NCBI GenBank assembly: GCA_964552325.1
Contig: CAZKHA010000055.1
Span: forward strand, 1 to 20,222
DNA length: 20,222 nucleotides
From: CAZKCK01 sp964552325
GTDB lineage: Bacteria; Bacteroidota; Bacteroidia; Bacteroidales; TTA-H9
Direction of reading: 5' to 3'
This document shows, one piece after another, positions 1 to 8,249 of the stretch (the first letter of the stretch is position 1; every line of letters starts with the position of its first letter). The translations under genes and the position numbers were made by a program. The notes under the pieces were generated by a model, which saw nothing but the letters and a program-made list of their open reading frames with translations, did not search any database and was not told the origin of the DNA.

Positions 1-345
1 CTGGCTTTGGGACACGTAATTCAAATTCAACTAAGCAAAATACCTCCGCGCCCCTCCGTTCTACCTCAACATTCCTCTGTGCAAAAAATACGCAATCTGG
101 CTTTGGGACACGTAATTCAATTTCAACTAAGCAAAATCCCTCCGTGTGCCTCTGTGCTCCCTCAATTTCCCTCTGTGCAAAAAAAACACCATCTTTCTTT
201 GCGACACATGATTCAATTTTAACAAACCAAAAACCCTCTGAGCCCCTCTGTGTTCCCTCAACATTCCTCTGGCCTGCCAAAACGAAGCCCGAATTTGGGA
301 CACTCAACTCAATTTCAGCAAATCAAAAACCCTCCGTGGATAACT
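1..345. repeat. Degenerate 96-bp tandem repeat, about 3.5 units
   Basis: Units start at about 1, 97, 193 and 289. Each begins with a version of CTTTGGGACACGTAATTCAA, then an A-rich stretch, then a C/T-rich block built from an 8-bp theme CCTCTGTG or CCTCCGTG, then an A-run (GTGCAAAAAA). Units 1 and 2 are nearly identical at their 5' ends, unit 3 has diverged, and unit 4 is cut short after CCCTCCGTGG. The period is a multiple of three, so open frames run through it, but their products are just the translated repeat and I do not call a gene. The array probably continues to the left of the window. The remaining 346-425 before the GH43 gene is AT-rich leader with no convincing promoter; TTAATTTG at 397-404 is one mismatch from TAnnTTTG. 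Confidence 0.85.
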
Positions 346-425
346 ATGCTATCTCGCCCTTTCTCTTTGCTTCACAATTGAATACGACTTTACCCATTAA
401 TTTGCAAGCAGCTAACTCATAAAAT

Positions 426-2171
426 ATGGATAAAAAATTACTGCTAATATTTATACTTTGTGCACTGAGGGCTGTCTTGCCCTCCACTTATGCCCAAAAA
501 ACATACTGCAACCCATTAAACCTCGATTATGCCTGGTGCCCGATACCCAACTTTACCGAGTCAGGCAAACATCGGGCTACTGCCGATCCTGTTATTGTAA
601 ACTACAAAGGCGATTATTATCTTTTTAGCACCAACCAGTGGGGCTATTGGTGGAGTGCCGACTTAAGCCATTGGAACTTCGTCTCCCGCTCGTTTTTAAA
701 ACCTTACCATAAAGTGTACGATGATTTATGCGCACCAGCCGTATGGGTTCAGGGCGATACACTCTTGGTGTTTGGCTCTACATACTCGAGTAATTTCCCA
801 ATTTGGATGAGCACCAACCCCAAGGCTAACGATTGGAAAGAAGCCATCCCCGAATTTGAAATCGGTGGTTGGGATCCGGCGTTTTTTGTGGATGATAATG
901 GCAAGCTTTTCATGTACAATGGTAGCAGCAATTCATATCCAATCTACGGCATTGAAATCAACCGTAAAACCTTTAAGCCCCTTGGCGCACGCAAAGAACT
1001 GCTGTTGCTCGATCAACAACGCTTTGGTTGGCAGCGTTTTGGCGAGTATCAAGATAACACCTTCCTTGAACCTTTTATAGAAGGTGCCTGGATGACCAAA
1101 TACCAGAATCAATACTATTTGCAATATGGGGCACCCGGAACCGAATTCAGCGGATATGCGGATGGCGTGGCTGTTGGGAAATCGCCCTTGGGGCCGTTCG
1201 ATCATGTTTCAACGCCTTTATCGTATAAGGCTGGTGGTTTTGCACGGGGCGCAGGCCATGGTTCAACATTTTTGGATAATTGGGGCAATTACTGGCATGT
1301 CAGCACGCTGGCCATTTCGGTGAAAAACAATTTTGAGCGCAGGCTGGGTCTATGGCCAGCAGGATTTGATGCCGACAATGTAATGTATTGCAATACAGCC
1401 TATGGCGATTATCCATATTATCTCCCTAATGCGAAAGCCAAGCATACGGAAGGCAGGTTTACTGGCTGGATGCTCTTGAACTACCAAAAACCCGTAACAG
1501 CTTCATCAAGCCTTGGCGGCTATTATCCAAATTATGCGGTTGACGAAAAAATACAGACTTATTGGAGCGCTCAAACAGCCAATTCGGGTGAATGGATTTC
1601 GACCGACTTGGGAGCCTTAAGCCAAGTTTTTGCCATTCAAATAAATTATGCCGATCAGGATGCAGAATTTCTTGGAAAACAGTCAGGTGTTTATCACCAA
1701 TATATCCTATACTGTTCAACGGATGGTAAGAAATGGAAAACACTGCTTGATAAAAGCAAAAACACCACCGATGTGCCCCATGATTATATTGAACTTGAAG
1801 TACCTGTAAGCACACGCTACCTGAAGATGGTGAACCAACACATGCCAACCGGAAAATTCGCAATAAGTGGATTTAGGGTATTTGGCAAAAGCCCGGGAAT
1901 GCCACCGCCACCCGTACAAAACTTTATGGTATTACGCACCCAAACTGACAAGCGCAGCGCTTGGATAAAATGGAGTGCTGTTGACCAAGCCATGGGTTAT
2001 ACCATTTACTTCGGCACCGAATCCAATAAACTCTACAACAATATATTGGTTTATGGCAGCAATGAATATTGGTTTAAGGCGATGGATAAGGAAGTTCCAT
2101 ATTATTTTTGCATTGAATCTTTTAACGAAAGTGGCATCTCAGAACGTACGCAAATTATTAAATCAGAATAA
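426..2171 (+). CDS. Secreted family 43 glycoside hydrolase with F5/8-type C and Fn3-like modules
   Basis: Predicted secreted or periplasmic beta-xylosidase/alpha-L-arabinofuranosidase-type enzyme of 581 aa. A signal peptide covers residues 1-23 (hydrophobic core, then TYAQ). The five-bladed GH43 catalytic domain spans about 25-335. The expected acidic triad is visible: Asp54 in ADPVIV (base), Asp150 in GGWDPAFF (pKa modulator) and Glu219 in FIEGAW (acid). Residues about 355-487 resemble an F5/8 type C (discoidin, CBM32-like) carbohydrate-binding domain, with the typical WSAQ...GEWISTDLG start and RYLK near the end. About 495-578 looks like a fibronectin type III module. The GH3 gene starts 13 bp downstream, so the two are probably co-transcribed and act in sequence on a plant or algal polysaccharide. 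Family assignment is firm; the exact substrate (xylan, arabinan or other) cannot be read from sequence. No type IX secretion C-terminal domain is seen. Confidence 0.9.
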   Translation: MDKKLLLIFILCALRAVLPSTYAQKTYCNPLNLDYAWCPIPNFTESGKHRATADPVIVNYKGDYYLFSTNQWGYWWSADLSHWNFVSRSFLKPYHKVYDDLCAPAVWVQGDTLLVFGSTYSSNFPIWMSTNPKANDWKEAIPEFEIGGWDPAFFVDDNGKLFMYNGSSNSYPIYGIEINRKTFKPLGARKELLLLDQQRFGWQRFGEYQDNTFLEPFIEGAWMTKYQNQYYLQYGAPGTEFSGYADGVAVGKSPLGPFDHVSTPLSYKAGGFARGAGHGSTFLDNWGNYWHVSTLAISVKNNFERRLGLWPAGFDADNVMYCNTAYGDYPYYLPNAKAKHTEGRFTGWMLLNYQKPVTASSSLGGYYPNYAVDEKIQTYWSAQTANSGEWISTDLGALSQVFAIQINYADQDAEFLGKQSGVYHQYILYCSTDGKKWKTLLDKSKNTTDVPHDYIELEVPVSTRYLKMVNQHMPTGKFAISGFRVFGKSPGMPPPPVQNFMVLRTQTDKRSAWIKWSAVDQAMGYTIYFGTESNKLYNNILVYGSNEYWFKAMDKEVPYYFCIESFNESGISERTQIIKSE

Positions 2172-2184
2172 ATACCGAATAGAA

Positions 2185-4461
2185 ATGAAATCTGTTAAAT
2201 TTTGGGCATTAGCAGTTTGCCTTACCCTAACTGCCAGTCTGTTTTCGCAGGAAGCTAACAACTCGAAAATGAACAAGTTTATTGATGAATTGATGGCTAA
2301 GATGACCCTTGAGGAAAAACTTGGCCAGATAAACCTGCCCGGTTCTGGGGATATAACCACGGGGCAAGCTGCCAGCTCTGATATTGGAAAAAAGATAAAA
2401 GAAGGCAAGGTTGGCGGCATCTTCAACATTAAATCGGTAGCCAAAATTAAAGCGGTTCAAAAGGTTGCTATGGAAGAAAGCCGGCTTAAAATCCCGCTGA
2501 TTTTTGGTATGGACGTGATTCATGGCTACAAAACTGGTTTCCCCATTCCTTTGGGCTTATCTTGCACATGGGATATGGCCTTGATAGAACAAAGTGCCCG
2601 CATAGCAGCGCAAGAAGCCAGTGCCGATGGCATCTGCTGGACTTTCTCGCCCATGGTTGATATAGCCCGCGATCCTCGATGGGGCCGTATTGCCGAAGGC
2701 AGTGGCGAAGACCCTTACTTGGGCTCACAAATAGCTAAGGCGATGGTTAAGGGCTATCAGGGCAGCGATTTAACCAAAAACAACACCATCATGGCTTGTG
2801 TAAAACATTATGCCCTCTATGGAGCCTCTGAAGCAGGTCGCGATTACAACACTACAGATATGAGCAAGTTGCGAATGTATAACGAGTACTTCCCTCCGTA
2901 TAAAGCTGCTGTGGATGCTGGCGTGGGCAGTGTGATGAGTTCGTTTAACGAAGTGGATGGAATACCAGCTACCGGAAGCAGGTGGCTAATGACCGATGTG
3001 CTTCGTAACCAATGGGGCTTTAAGGGTTTTGTGCTGACCGATTACACCGCCATAAACGAAATGATTGACCATGGAATGGGTGATTTGCAGACTGTTTCGG
3101 CTCTTGCCCTAAAAGCTGGCATCGACATGGATATGGTTGGCGAAGGGTTTTTAACAACATTGCAAAAATCGTTGGCCGAGGGCAAAGTAAGCATGCGCGA
3201 TATAGATTTGGCCTGCCGCCGTGTACTGGAAGCCAAATACACACTTGGGCTGTTCGAAAACCCTTATTTGTACTGTGACGAAAAGCGTGCTGCGACCGAG
3301 ATTTTTACACCGGAAAGTCGAAAAGCCGCCCGCAATGCTGCCGCAAACAGCTTTGTTTTGCTCAAAAACGATGGCAATTTGTTGCCCTTGAAAAAGAACG
3401 CCAAAGTTGCATTGGTAGGGCCTTTGGCTAACAACCGCTTAAATATGCCAGGCACCTGGAGTGTGGCTGTTGATTTTGAGAAATCTGCTTCAATAATGGA
3501 CGGCTTACAAGCCGCAGGAGTGACGGTTAAATATGCAAAAGGGGCCAACTTTGTGAGCGATAGTAAATTAGAAGAACGTATAAGCGTATTTGGAAAAAGT
3601 ACTGACCGTGATAATAGGCCGGAGTCGGAAATGATAGCCGAAGCGTTAAAAATTGCTGGTGAGTCAGATGTTATAGTAGCTGCTATGGGCGAGGCGGCCG
3701 AGATGAGTGGGGAAAGCTCGAGCCGAAGCGATATTAACCTGCCTGCTAATCAACAGGAGTTGCTTAAAGCCTTGTTAAGTACCGGAAAACCGGTAGTTCT
3801 GGTTCTTTTTACGGGCAGGCCATTAACACTCAGCTGGGAGCAAGCCAATATTCCCAGCATTCTAAATGTTTGGTTTGGTGGTACTGAAGCTGGACATGCA
3901 ATTGCGGATGTGTTGTTTGGTGAAGTAAATCCTTCGGGCAAGCTCACAACCACCTTCCCGCAGAACATTGGACAAGTGCCGCTTTATTACAGCCATAAAA
4001 ATACAGGTCGTCCTTTGGGCCAGGGTGCATGGTTTAGCAAATTCCGTACTAACTACCTTGACGTTAGCAACGAACCCCTCTATCCATTTGGATATGGCTT
4101 GAGTTACACCCAATTTTCGTATAGCGAAATCAACCTAAGCAATACGCAACTTACAGCAAATGATAAACTCATTGCATCTGTAATTGTAACCAATACTGGA
4201 AATTACGACGGAGCCGAAGTGGTTCAGCTCTATTTGCGAGACCTCGTTGGCAGTATAACTCGTCCGGTGAAGGAATTGAAAGGCTTTCAAAAAATCTTCC
4301 TTAAGAAGGGAGAAACGCAAAAGGTGGAATTTGAGCTAAGTATAGAAGACCTTAAGTTTTACAACAGCGACTTGCGATTTGTAGCTGAACCAGGCGATTT
4401 TAAAATCTTTATTGGAGGCAACTCGCGTGATGTAAAAGAAGCGGGGTTTACCCTGAAATAA
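2185..4461 (+). CDS. bglX: GH3 family beta-glycosidase, BglX-like
   Basis: 758-aa exo-acting beta-glucosidase/beta-xylosidase of family GH3, the usual length for periplasmic BglX. The frame is open from 1975, but the ATG at 2185 is chosen because it starts a clean signal peptide (residues 1-22, ending SLFSQ) and lies 13 bp after the upstream stop; a longer start would overlap the GH43 gene and bury the signal. The N-terminal TIM-barrel domain (about 30-360) has the substrate-binding KHYALYG motif and nucleophile Asp286 in GFVLTDY. The alpha/beta sandwich (about 385-600) has Glu510 in EMSGESSSR, the position of the acid/base in BglX-type enzymes. A C-terminal Fn3-like domain (about 690-758) follows the YPFGYGLSYTQF motif. 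It probably removes single sugars from oligosaccharides made by the GH43 enzyme. The gene symbol reflects similarity in architecture only. Confidence 0.9.
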   Translation: MKSVKFWALAVCLTLTASLFSQEANNSKMNKFIDELMAKMTLEEKLGQINLPGSGDITTGQAASSDIGKKIKEGKVGGIFNIKSVAKIKAVQKVAMEESRLKIPLIFGMDVIHGYKTGFPIPLGLSCTWDMALIEQSARIAAQEASADGICWTFSPMVDIARDPRWGRIAEGSGEDPYLGSQIAKAMVKGYQGSDLTKNNTIMACVKHYALYGASEAGRDYNTTDMSKLRMYNEYFPPYKAAVDAGVGSVMSSFNEVDGIPATGSRWLMTDVLRNQWGFKGFVLTDYTAINEMIDHGMGDLQTVSALALKAGIDMDMVGEGFLTTLQKSLAEGKVSMRDIDLACRRVLEAKYTLGLFENPYLYCDEKRAATEIFTPESRKAARNAAANSFVLLKNDGNLLPLKKNAKVALVGPLANNRLNMPGTWSVAVDFEKSASIMDGLQAAGVTVKYAKGANFVSDSKLEERISVFGKSTDRDNRPESEMIAEALKIAGESDVIVAAMGEAAEMSGESSSRSDINLPANQQELLKALLSTGKPVVLVLFTGRPLTLSWEQANIPSILNVWFGGTEAGHAIADVLFGEVNPSGKLTTTFPQNIGQVPLYYSHKNTGRPLGQGAWFSKFRTNYLDVSNEPLYPFGYGLSYTQFSYSEINLSNTQLTANDKLIASVIVTNTGNYDGAEVVQLYLRDLVGSITRPVKELKGFQKIFLKKGETQKVEFELSIEDLKFYNSDLRFVAEPGDFKIFIGGNSRDVKEAGFTLK

Positions 4462-4525
4462 GCTACGTAAATTATTTTTAACGAATTTGCTTGAAAGCAT
4501 ATAGCAGAGGCTGCTTATTGGATCG

Positions 4526-4533
4526 TACCTTTG
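4526..4533 (+). promoter_or_regulatory. Bacteroidota -7 promoter box for the thioesterase gene
   Basis: TACCTTTG matches the Bacteroidota primary sigma factor -7 consensus TAnnTTTG. It lies 64 bp before the ATG at 4598. No convincing TTG -33 element is present at the expected 19-21 bp upstream, so the call rests on the -7 box alone. Confidence 0.45.
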
Positions 4534-4597
4534 GGCTGCCTTTGCCATTTTTATAAACAAATTGAAATAACCGTAAAACGAAAGCTAAAAACCAGCA

Positions 4598-5026
4598 ATG
4601 GAATCTATACCAAACATAATCAACCAATTTATAGGAAAAGACTCCCAAGACTCCGTTTCACCCGTGATGCGATGGCTCAACCCAATTTGGGTTGGTGCAA
4701 GCGAAAAAGGCTTGACTTTTAAACACATCGTACGAAAAGACATGACCAATCCGTATGGTACACTACATGGGGGCATCTCCGCCCTGATTATTGATGACGC
4801 CATTGGTGCCACCACCATGATTTTTATGCCTGATTATCATTGTGTAACCGTTAACAACATTATCGACTATAAATCATCGGCAGTGGAGGGCGACACCCTT
4901 ATAGCCGAAACCTTGCTCTTAGAAAATGAATCGAAAATAATCAAATTGCAGTGCGAGATATGGAATGCTGACCGGACTAGGCTTATTGCAATAGGGATTT
5001 CGAAAATGCTTAAGAGGGTAAAGTGA
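4598..5026 (+). CDS. PaaI-type hotdog-fold thioesterase
   Basis: 142-aa cytosolic protein of the hotdog superfamily, the usual size for PaaI/YiiD-like acyl-CoA thioesterases. The diagnostic segment is NPYGTLHGGISALIIDDAIG: HGG at 57-59 in the loop before the central helix and Asp66/Asp67 on the helix, where the family carries its catalytic acidic residue. The second half has the beta-strands expected of the fold (VTVNNIIDYKSSAVEGDTL, then LIAIGISKML). Such enzymes hydrolyse thioesters of CoA or an acyl carrier, often as housekeeping or phenylacetate-type detoxification; the substrate here is unknown. It has its own promoter-like box, 136 bp separate it from the GH3 stop, and it converges with the CstA gene, so it is probably a single-gene unit. 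Confidence 0.85.
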   Translation: MESIPNIINQFIGKDSQDSVSPVMRWLNPIWVGASEKGLTFKHIVRKDMTNPYGTLHGGISALIIDDAIGATTMIFMPDYHCVTVNNIIDYKSSAVEGDTLIAETLLLENESKIIKLQCEIWNADRTRLIAIGISKMLKRVK

Positions 5027-5095
5027 TAGTTGGGCAGACTAAAGATCTAAAATCCGTTTTTGTTGAGTTGTAGTTCAACGTATTGCGAATATGCC

Positions 5096-6535
5096 TTAGT
5101 CCACAACTTTCGCAGGATTGCTGTAGCGATAAAAAGCAAAAAGCAAAAAAGCTGTTATGATTGTTGATCCAAGCAAGGCTAAGCCATATGATAATCTAAA
5201 TCCGATAGGTGCCATAAGGATATAGGTGGTAACCACCATGGTCATAAATAGGGCAGGAGCAAGGCTAATAAAATACCATTTTTTGGCTGTACGAAGGTAA
5301 ACCGTTACTGCCCACAGAACAATTACAGCCAAGCTTTGGTTGGCCCAGGTCATGTATTTCCAGATTATTTCGAACTTGACGAAGCTTAGCCCAACACCTA
5401 CCACAAATAAGGGCAAGCTAATAATGATGCGGTTTAGCAGTGGCTTTTGGTCAAACTTTAAGAAATCGGCAATAATGAGGCGGGCGCTCCTAAAGGCTGT
5501 ATCGCCTGTAGAAATGGGTGCAGCAACCACTCCCAGCACAGCCAAGAAACCACCAAAAGTCCCTAAGAGGCTTACCGAAACTTCATTTACCAACGATGCA
5601 GGGGTTTTGAGGCTAATGGCCTCGTTAAGGCTGGGCACACCACGGAAGAACGCCATGGCTGCGGCAGCCCAAATCATAGCTACCAAGCCTTCGGCAATCA
5701 TAGCACCATAAAACACATTCCGGCCCTTTTTCTCGCTCTTTAGGCAACGTGCCATGAGCGGCGATTGGGTGGCATGAAATCCTGAAACCGCGCCACAAGC
5801 AACGGTAATAAATATCATGGGGAAAATGGGTGAAGCACTGGCATTTGATTTCATGTTGAATAGATTCGCTGGCACGGCCTCTGGAATGTAAGGCGCGTAG
5901 CCTGCGTAAAAAATCCCACCAAGTATGCCGGCAGCCATAAATAAGAGCGCAAAACCAAAAAATGGGTAAACACGGCCAATAAGTTTATCGATAGGTAGTA
6001 AAGTGGCCATTACGTAATACACGATGATGACCACAACCCAAAACGTGACAGTAAAAACCGGACTTATGGATTTGGTGAGTGTAGCTAAAATTTCGGCTGG
6101 TCCTGTAATAAACACGGCACCAACCATAATCATCAGGATAACCGTAAACACCCGCATAAACTGCTTTATAGGCAACCCAAGGTAACGTCCAACAATCTCT
6201 GCAATACTCAATCCGTTTAGGCGAAGCGACAGCATACCGCTTAAGTAATCGTGCACTGCACCTCCTAACACACAACCCAAAGCTATCCAAAAGAAGACGA
6301 CCGGGCCATAAGCAGCACCTAAAATTGCCCCGAAAATTGGGCCAAGGCCGGCAATGTTCAAAAACTGGATAAGGAAAATCTTTCCCCAACCCATGGGCAC
6401 GTAATCAACATTATCTTGTAAGGCATATGCCGGAGTGGCTTGCTGGGTTTGGATGCCAAAAACACGTTCTACCAATCGGCTATAAAAGAAGAAACCAATT
6501 AATAGAACGCCAACGCCAATAAAAAACGAAATCAT
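5096..6535 (-). CDS. cstA: CstA family carbon-starvation transporter, short form
   Basis: 479-aa polytopic inner-membrane protein with around a dozen predicted hydrophobic segments and no signal peptide. The N-terminus (ERVFGIQTQQATPAYALQDN, then FLIQFLNIAGLGPIFGAILG) and the AVHDYLSGMLSLR segment are characteristic of CstA. Family members in enterobacteria are about 700 aa and take up peptides or pyruvate under carbon limitation. This protein keeps the conserved CstA core but lacks the long C-terminal part, as in other short Bacteroidota-type versions. Substrate cannot be told from sequence. The gene faces the thioesterase tail to tail with 69 bp between and no clear terminator there. A TATATTTG box sits 20 bp upstream of its ATG. 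Confidence 0.85.
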   Translation of the reverse strand: MISFFIGVGVLLIGFFFYSRLVERVFGIQTQQATPAYALQDNVDYVPMGWGKIFLIQFLNIAGLGPIFGAILGAAYGPVVFFWIALGCVLGGAVHDYLSGMLSLRLNGLSIAEIVGRYLGLPIKQFMRVFTVILMIMVGAVFITGPAEILATLTKSISPVFTVTFWVVVIIVYYVMATLLPIDKLIGRVYPFFGFALLFMAAGILGGIFYAGYAPYIPEAVPANLFNMKSNASASPIFPMIFITVACGAVSGFHATQSPLMARCLKSEKKGRNVFYGAMIAEGLVAMIWAAAAMAFFRGVPSLNEAISLKTPASLVNEVSVSLLGTFGGFLAVLGVVAAPISTGDTAFRSARLIIADFLKFDQKPLLNRIIISLPLFVVGVGLSFVKFEIIWKYMTWANQSLAVIVLWAVTVYLRTAKKWYFISLAPALFMTMVVTTYILMAPIGFRLSYGLALLGSTIITAFLLFAFYRYSNPAKVVD

Positions 6536-6554
6536 AAGCTAGCTTTTAATGTTG

Positions 6555-6562
6555 CAAATATA
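6555..6562 (-). promoter_or_regulatory. -7 promoter box for cstA
   Basis: On the minus strand this reads TATATTTG, a full match to TAnnTTTG, 20 bp before the cstA start codon. This implies a very short leader of roughly 13-15 nt. A -33 TTG at the expected spacing is not evident. Confidence 0.5.
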
Positions 6563-6628
6563 CGGTTTACACGTTCGCCTTCGTAAGTACTATCTGTTAG
6601 CTGAGGCTTGTGCGATAGGCATAGGCAA

Positions 6629-6659
6629 TAAAAAAGCGGAGAACCCTAAGATTCCCCGC
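6629..6659 (-). terminator. Intrinsic terminator after the OmpA/TSP3 gene
   Basis: Read on the minus strand, GCGGGGAA, an 8-nt loop and TTCTCCGC form an 8-bp stem with one G-U pair (6636-6659), directly followed by a run of six T (6630-6635). It starts 24 bp after the stop codon at 6683. Confidence 0.8.
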
Positions 6660-6682
6660 CTTGTAAGATTTGCTTGCTGAAT

Positions 6683-8002
6683 TTATTTCAAGATGATTTC
6701 GCAACGACGGTTTTGAGCCCTTCCTTCGGGTGTGTCGTTGGTAGCAGCAGGGCTTGCTTCACCATAAGCTTTAGGATCAAAACGTTTTACATCTAATCCT
6801 TTTGCTTTTAAGTAATCCACAACAGCCTTGTTGCGTTTTTCTGAAAGCTTCATGTTATGATCATCTGGGCCTTGGCTATCAGCATAGCCATTAACAAAAT
6901 ACTCACTATCAGCTTTGCCGCCCATTGCAGCTAAAGCAGCATCTAAAACGGCTTTGTATTTATCTGTTAGTTTGGCACTGTTCGATTCAAAATAAACGAT
7001 AACTGGAGCAAAACTGAATTTGGGTTTTTCAACTTCAACAGGGCAACCTTTGTTTGAGGCTGGGCCAGCAACCTCGGGGCAATTGTCGTCCTTATCCGTA
7101 ACTCCATCACCATCTTTATCGGGACAGCCTTTTAATGCAGGCAATCCTTTTACATCGGGGCATTTGTCGTCTTTATCAGCAATGCCATCGCCATCTTTAT
7201 CGGGGCAGCCATTTAAAGCAGCCAAGCCAGCAACCTCGGGGCAAGCATCGTTTTTATCCGCAATGCCATCGCCATCCTTGTCGGGACAACCTTTTAACTC
7301 AGGTTTGCCAGCAACGGTTGGGCATTCGTCTTCTTTATCTTGTATGCCATCTTTGTCGGTATCCGGGCAACCTTTAAACTGCTCAATACCGGGTGTTTCG
7401 GGGCATGCATCTTCTTTATCGGCAATACCATCTTTGTCTTTGTCCTTCATGCCAAAGCGATATTTGAGACCGAAACCAAAATGGTAATAATTATCGCCAT
7501 CGGGTACATAATCGTAAGCAGCCTGAGCATATAGGCCAAACTTTTCGGTAAGCCAAGCATTAAAACCAAAACCGCCCATGGCAGCGCCATAACTCACACC
7601 ATTATAATGGGTTATTTCGCCTCCAATAAATAAGTAAGGATCAATTTTAGTATCTTCTTTCTTCAAGATATAGCCATTGGCCAATTTGTATTGAAGGTTT
7701 AGATCCCAATCCCAAAACTTGTCGTCGGTTATAGCAAAACCTGTGTTGTCAAGCTTTACCATGTTGAATGAAGTTTCAAGGTTAAAAGATTTGCTTAGGT
7801 TGCGGGCAGCCGAAATGCGTAATGGAATGCCTTTGTACTGCCAATATGCATCGGTTAAGTAATCGCCAATTGAATATGCAGCGCCTTTAAAATCAGGGTG
7901 ATTGGTTCCTATACCTAAAGCCCAAGGATTTTTTGTGGTTTGTGACCAAGCCATTGTTGAAATGGCAAAAACGGTGATTAACAATAATGTAATCTTTCTC
8001 AT
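6683..8002 (-). CDS. OmpA family outer-membrane protein with five thrombospondin type 3 repeats
   Basis: 439-aa cell-envelope protein. Residues 1-20 are a signal peptide (ending MAWS, then Gln). Residues about 25-184 form an OmpA-like small beta-barrel rich in aromatic strand ends, closing with KYRF. Then five TSP3 repeats of 27 aa (cysteines of the CP pairs at 200, 227, 254, 281 and 308) carry the calcium-binding DKDGDGIADK pattern. Residues about 330-439 are the OmpA peptidoglycan-binding domain, with Asp375 in GYADS and Arg390 in LSEKRN at the positions that hold diaminopimelate, and the NDTPEGRAQNRR signature. It most likely tethers the outer membrane to peptidoglycan through a calcium-stiffened linker. 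It is monocistronic, with a strong terminator. No perfect TAnnTTTG box is seen close upstream; the minus-strand TATTTTTG at 8173-8180 would give a leader of about 165 nt. Confidence 0.92.
   Translation of the reverse strand: MRKITLLLITVFAISTMAWSQTTKNPWALGIGTNHPDFKGAAYSIGDYLTDAYWQYKGIPLRISAARNLSKSFNLETSFNMVKLDNTGFAITDDKFWDWDLNLQYKLANGYILKKEDTKIDPYLFIGGEITHYNGVSYGAAMGGFGFNAWLTEKFGLYAQAAYDYVPDGDNYYHFGFGLKYRFGMKDKDKDGIADKEDACPETPGIEQFKGCPDTDKDGIQDKEDECPTVAGKPELKGCPDKDGDGIADKNDACPEVAGLAALNGCPDKDGDGIADKDDKCPDVKGLPALKGCPDKDGDGVTDKDDNCPEVAGPASNKGCPVEVEKPKFSFAPVIVYFESNSAKLTDKYKAVLDAALAAMGGKADSEYFVNGYADSQGPDDHNMKLSEKRNKAVVDYLKAKGLDVKRFDPKAYGEASPAATNDTPEGRAQNRRCEIILK
7043..7447 (-). repeat. Five 81-bp repeats coding TSP3 modules
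   Basis: In-frame 81-bp (27-aa) repeats within the OmpA-type gene, each coding a D-x-D-x-D calcium-loop motif and a CP pair. The third to fifth units are the most alike at DNA level, so repeat number may vary between strains. Confidence 0.85.
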
Positions 8003-8249
8003 GCGTAAATAATTTAGTAGCTCAATTAGTTAGGTTAACAGTGGACGAATATAAAAAATATTTACATTCCTTCCGCTATTAAACCACCATAGCCCCTAAA
8101 AGGTTTAATTTTTTGTTACATATTGTTAACCTTAACATGTTGTGTTTTTTTTGGATAAACATGTATTTAATTCAAAAATAATTTGTTACGCACCAATAGC
8201 CTATTATATGAAGCCAGCTATAAGATTGAAATTTGTTGCACCACCAAGC

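Noticed and set aside
7..422. Two overlapping open frames of 71 and 92 codons in the left-edge array
   Set aside because: They merely translate the 96-bp repeat and have no signal, domain or leader; absence of stops follows from the period being a multiple of three.
1975..2184. Upstream extension of the GH3 reading frame
   Set aside because: It overlaps the 3' part of the GH43 gene and would bury the obvious signal peptide that starts at 2185.
5056..5085. GTTGA/TCAAC hairpin between the thioesterase and cstA as a two-way terminator
   Set aside because: The stem is only 5 bp and neither strand has a T-run after it.
7020..7487. 155-codon open frame on the plus strand
   Set aside because: It is antisense to the TSP3 repeats; the low-complexity Ser/Pro product is a shadow of the repeated minus-strand code.
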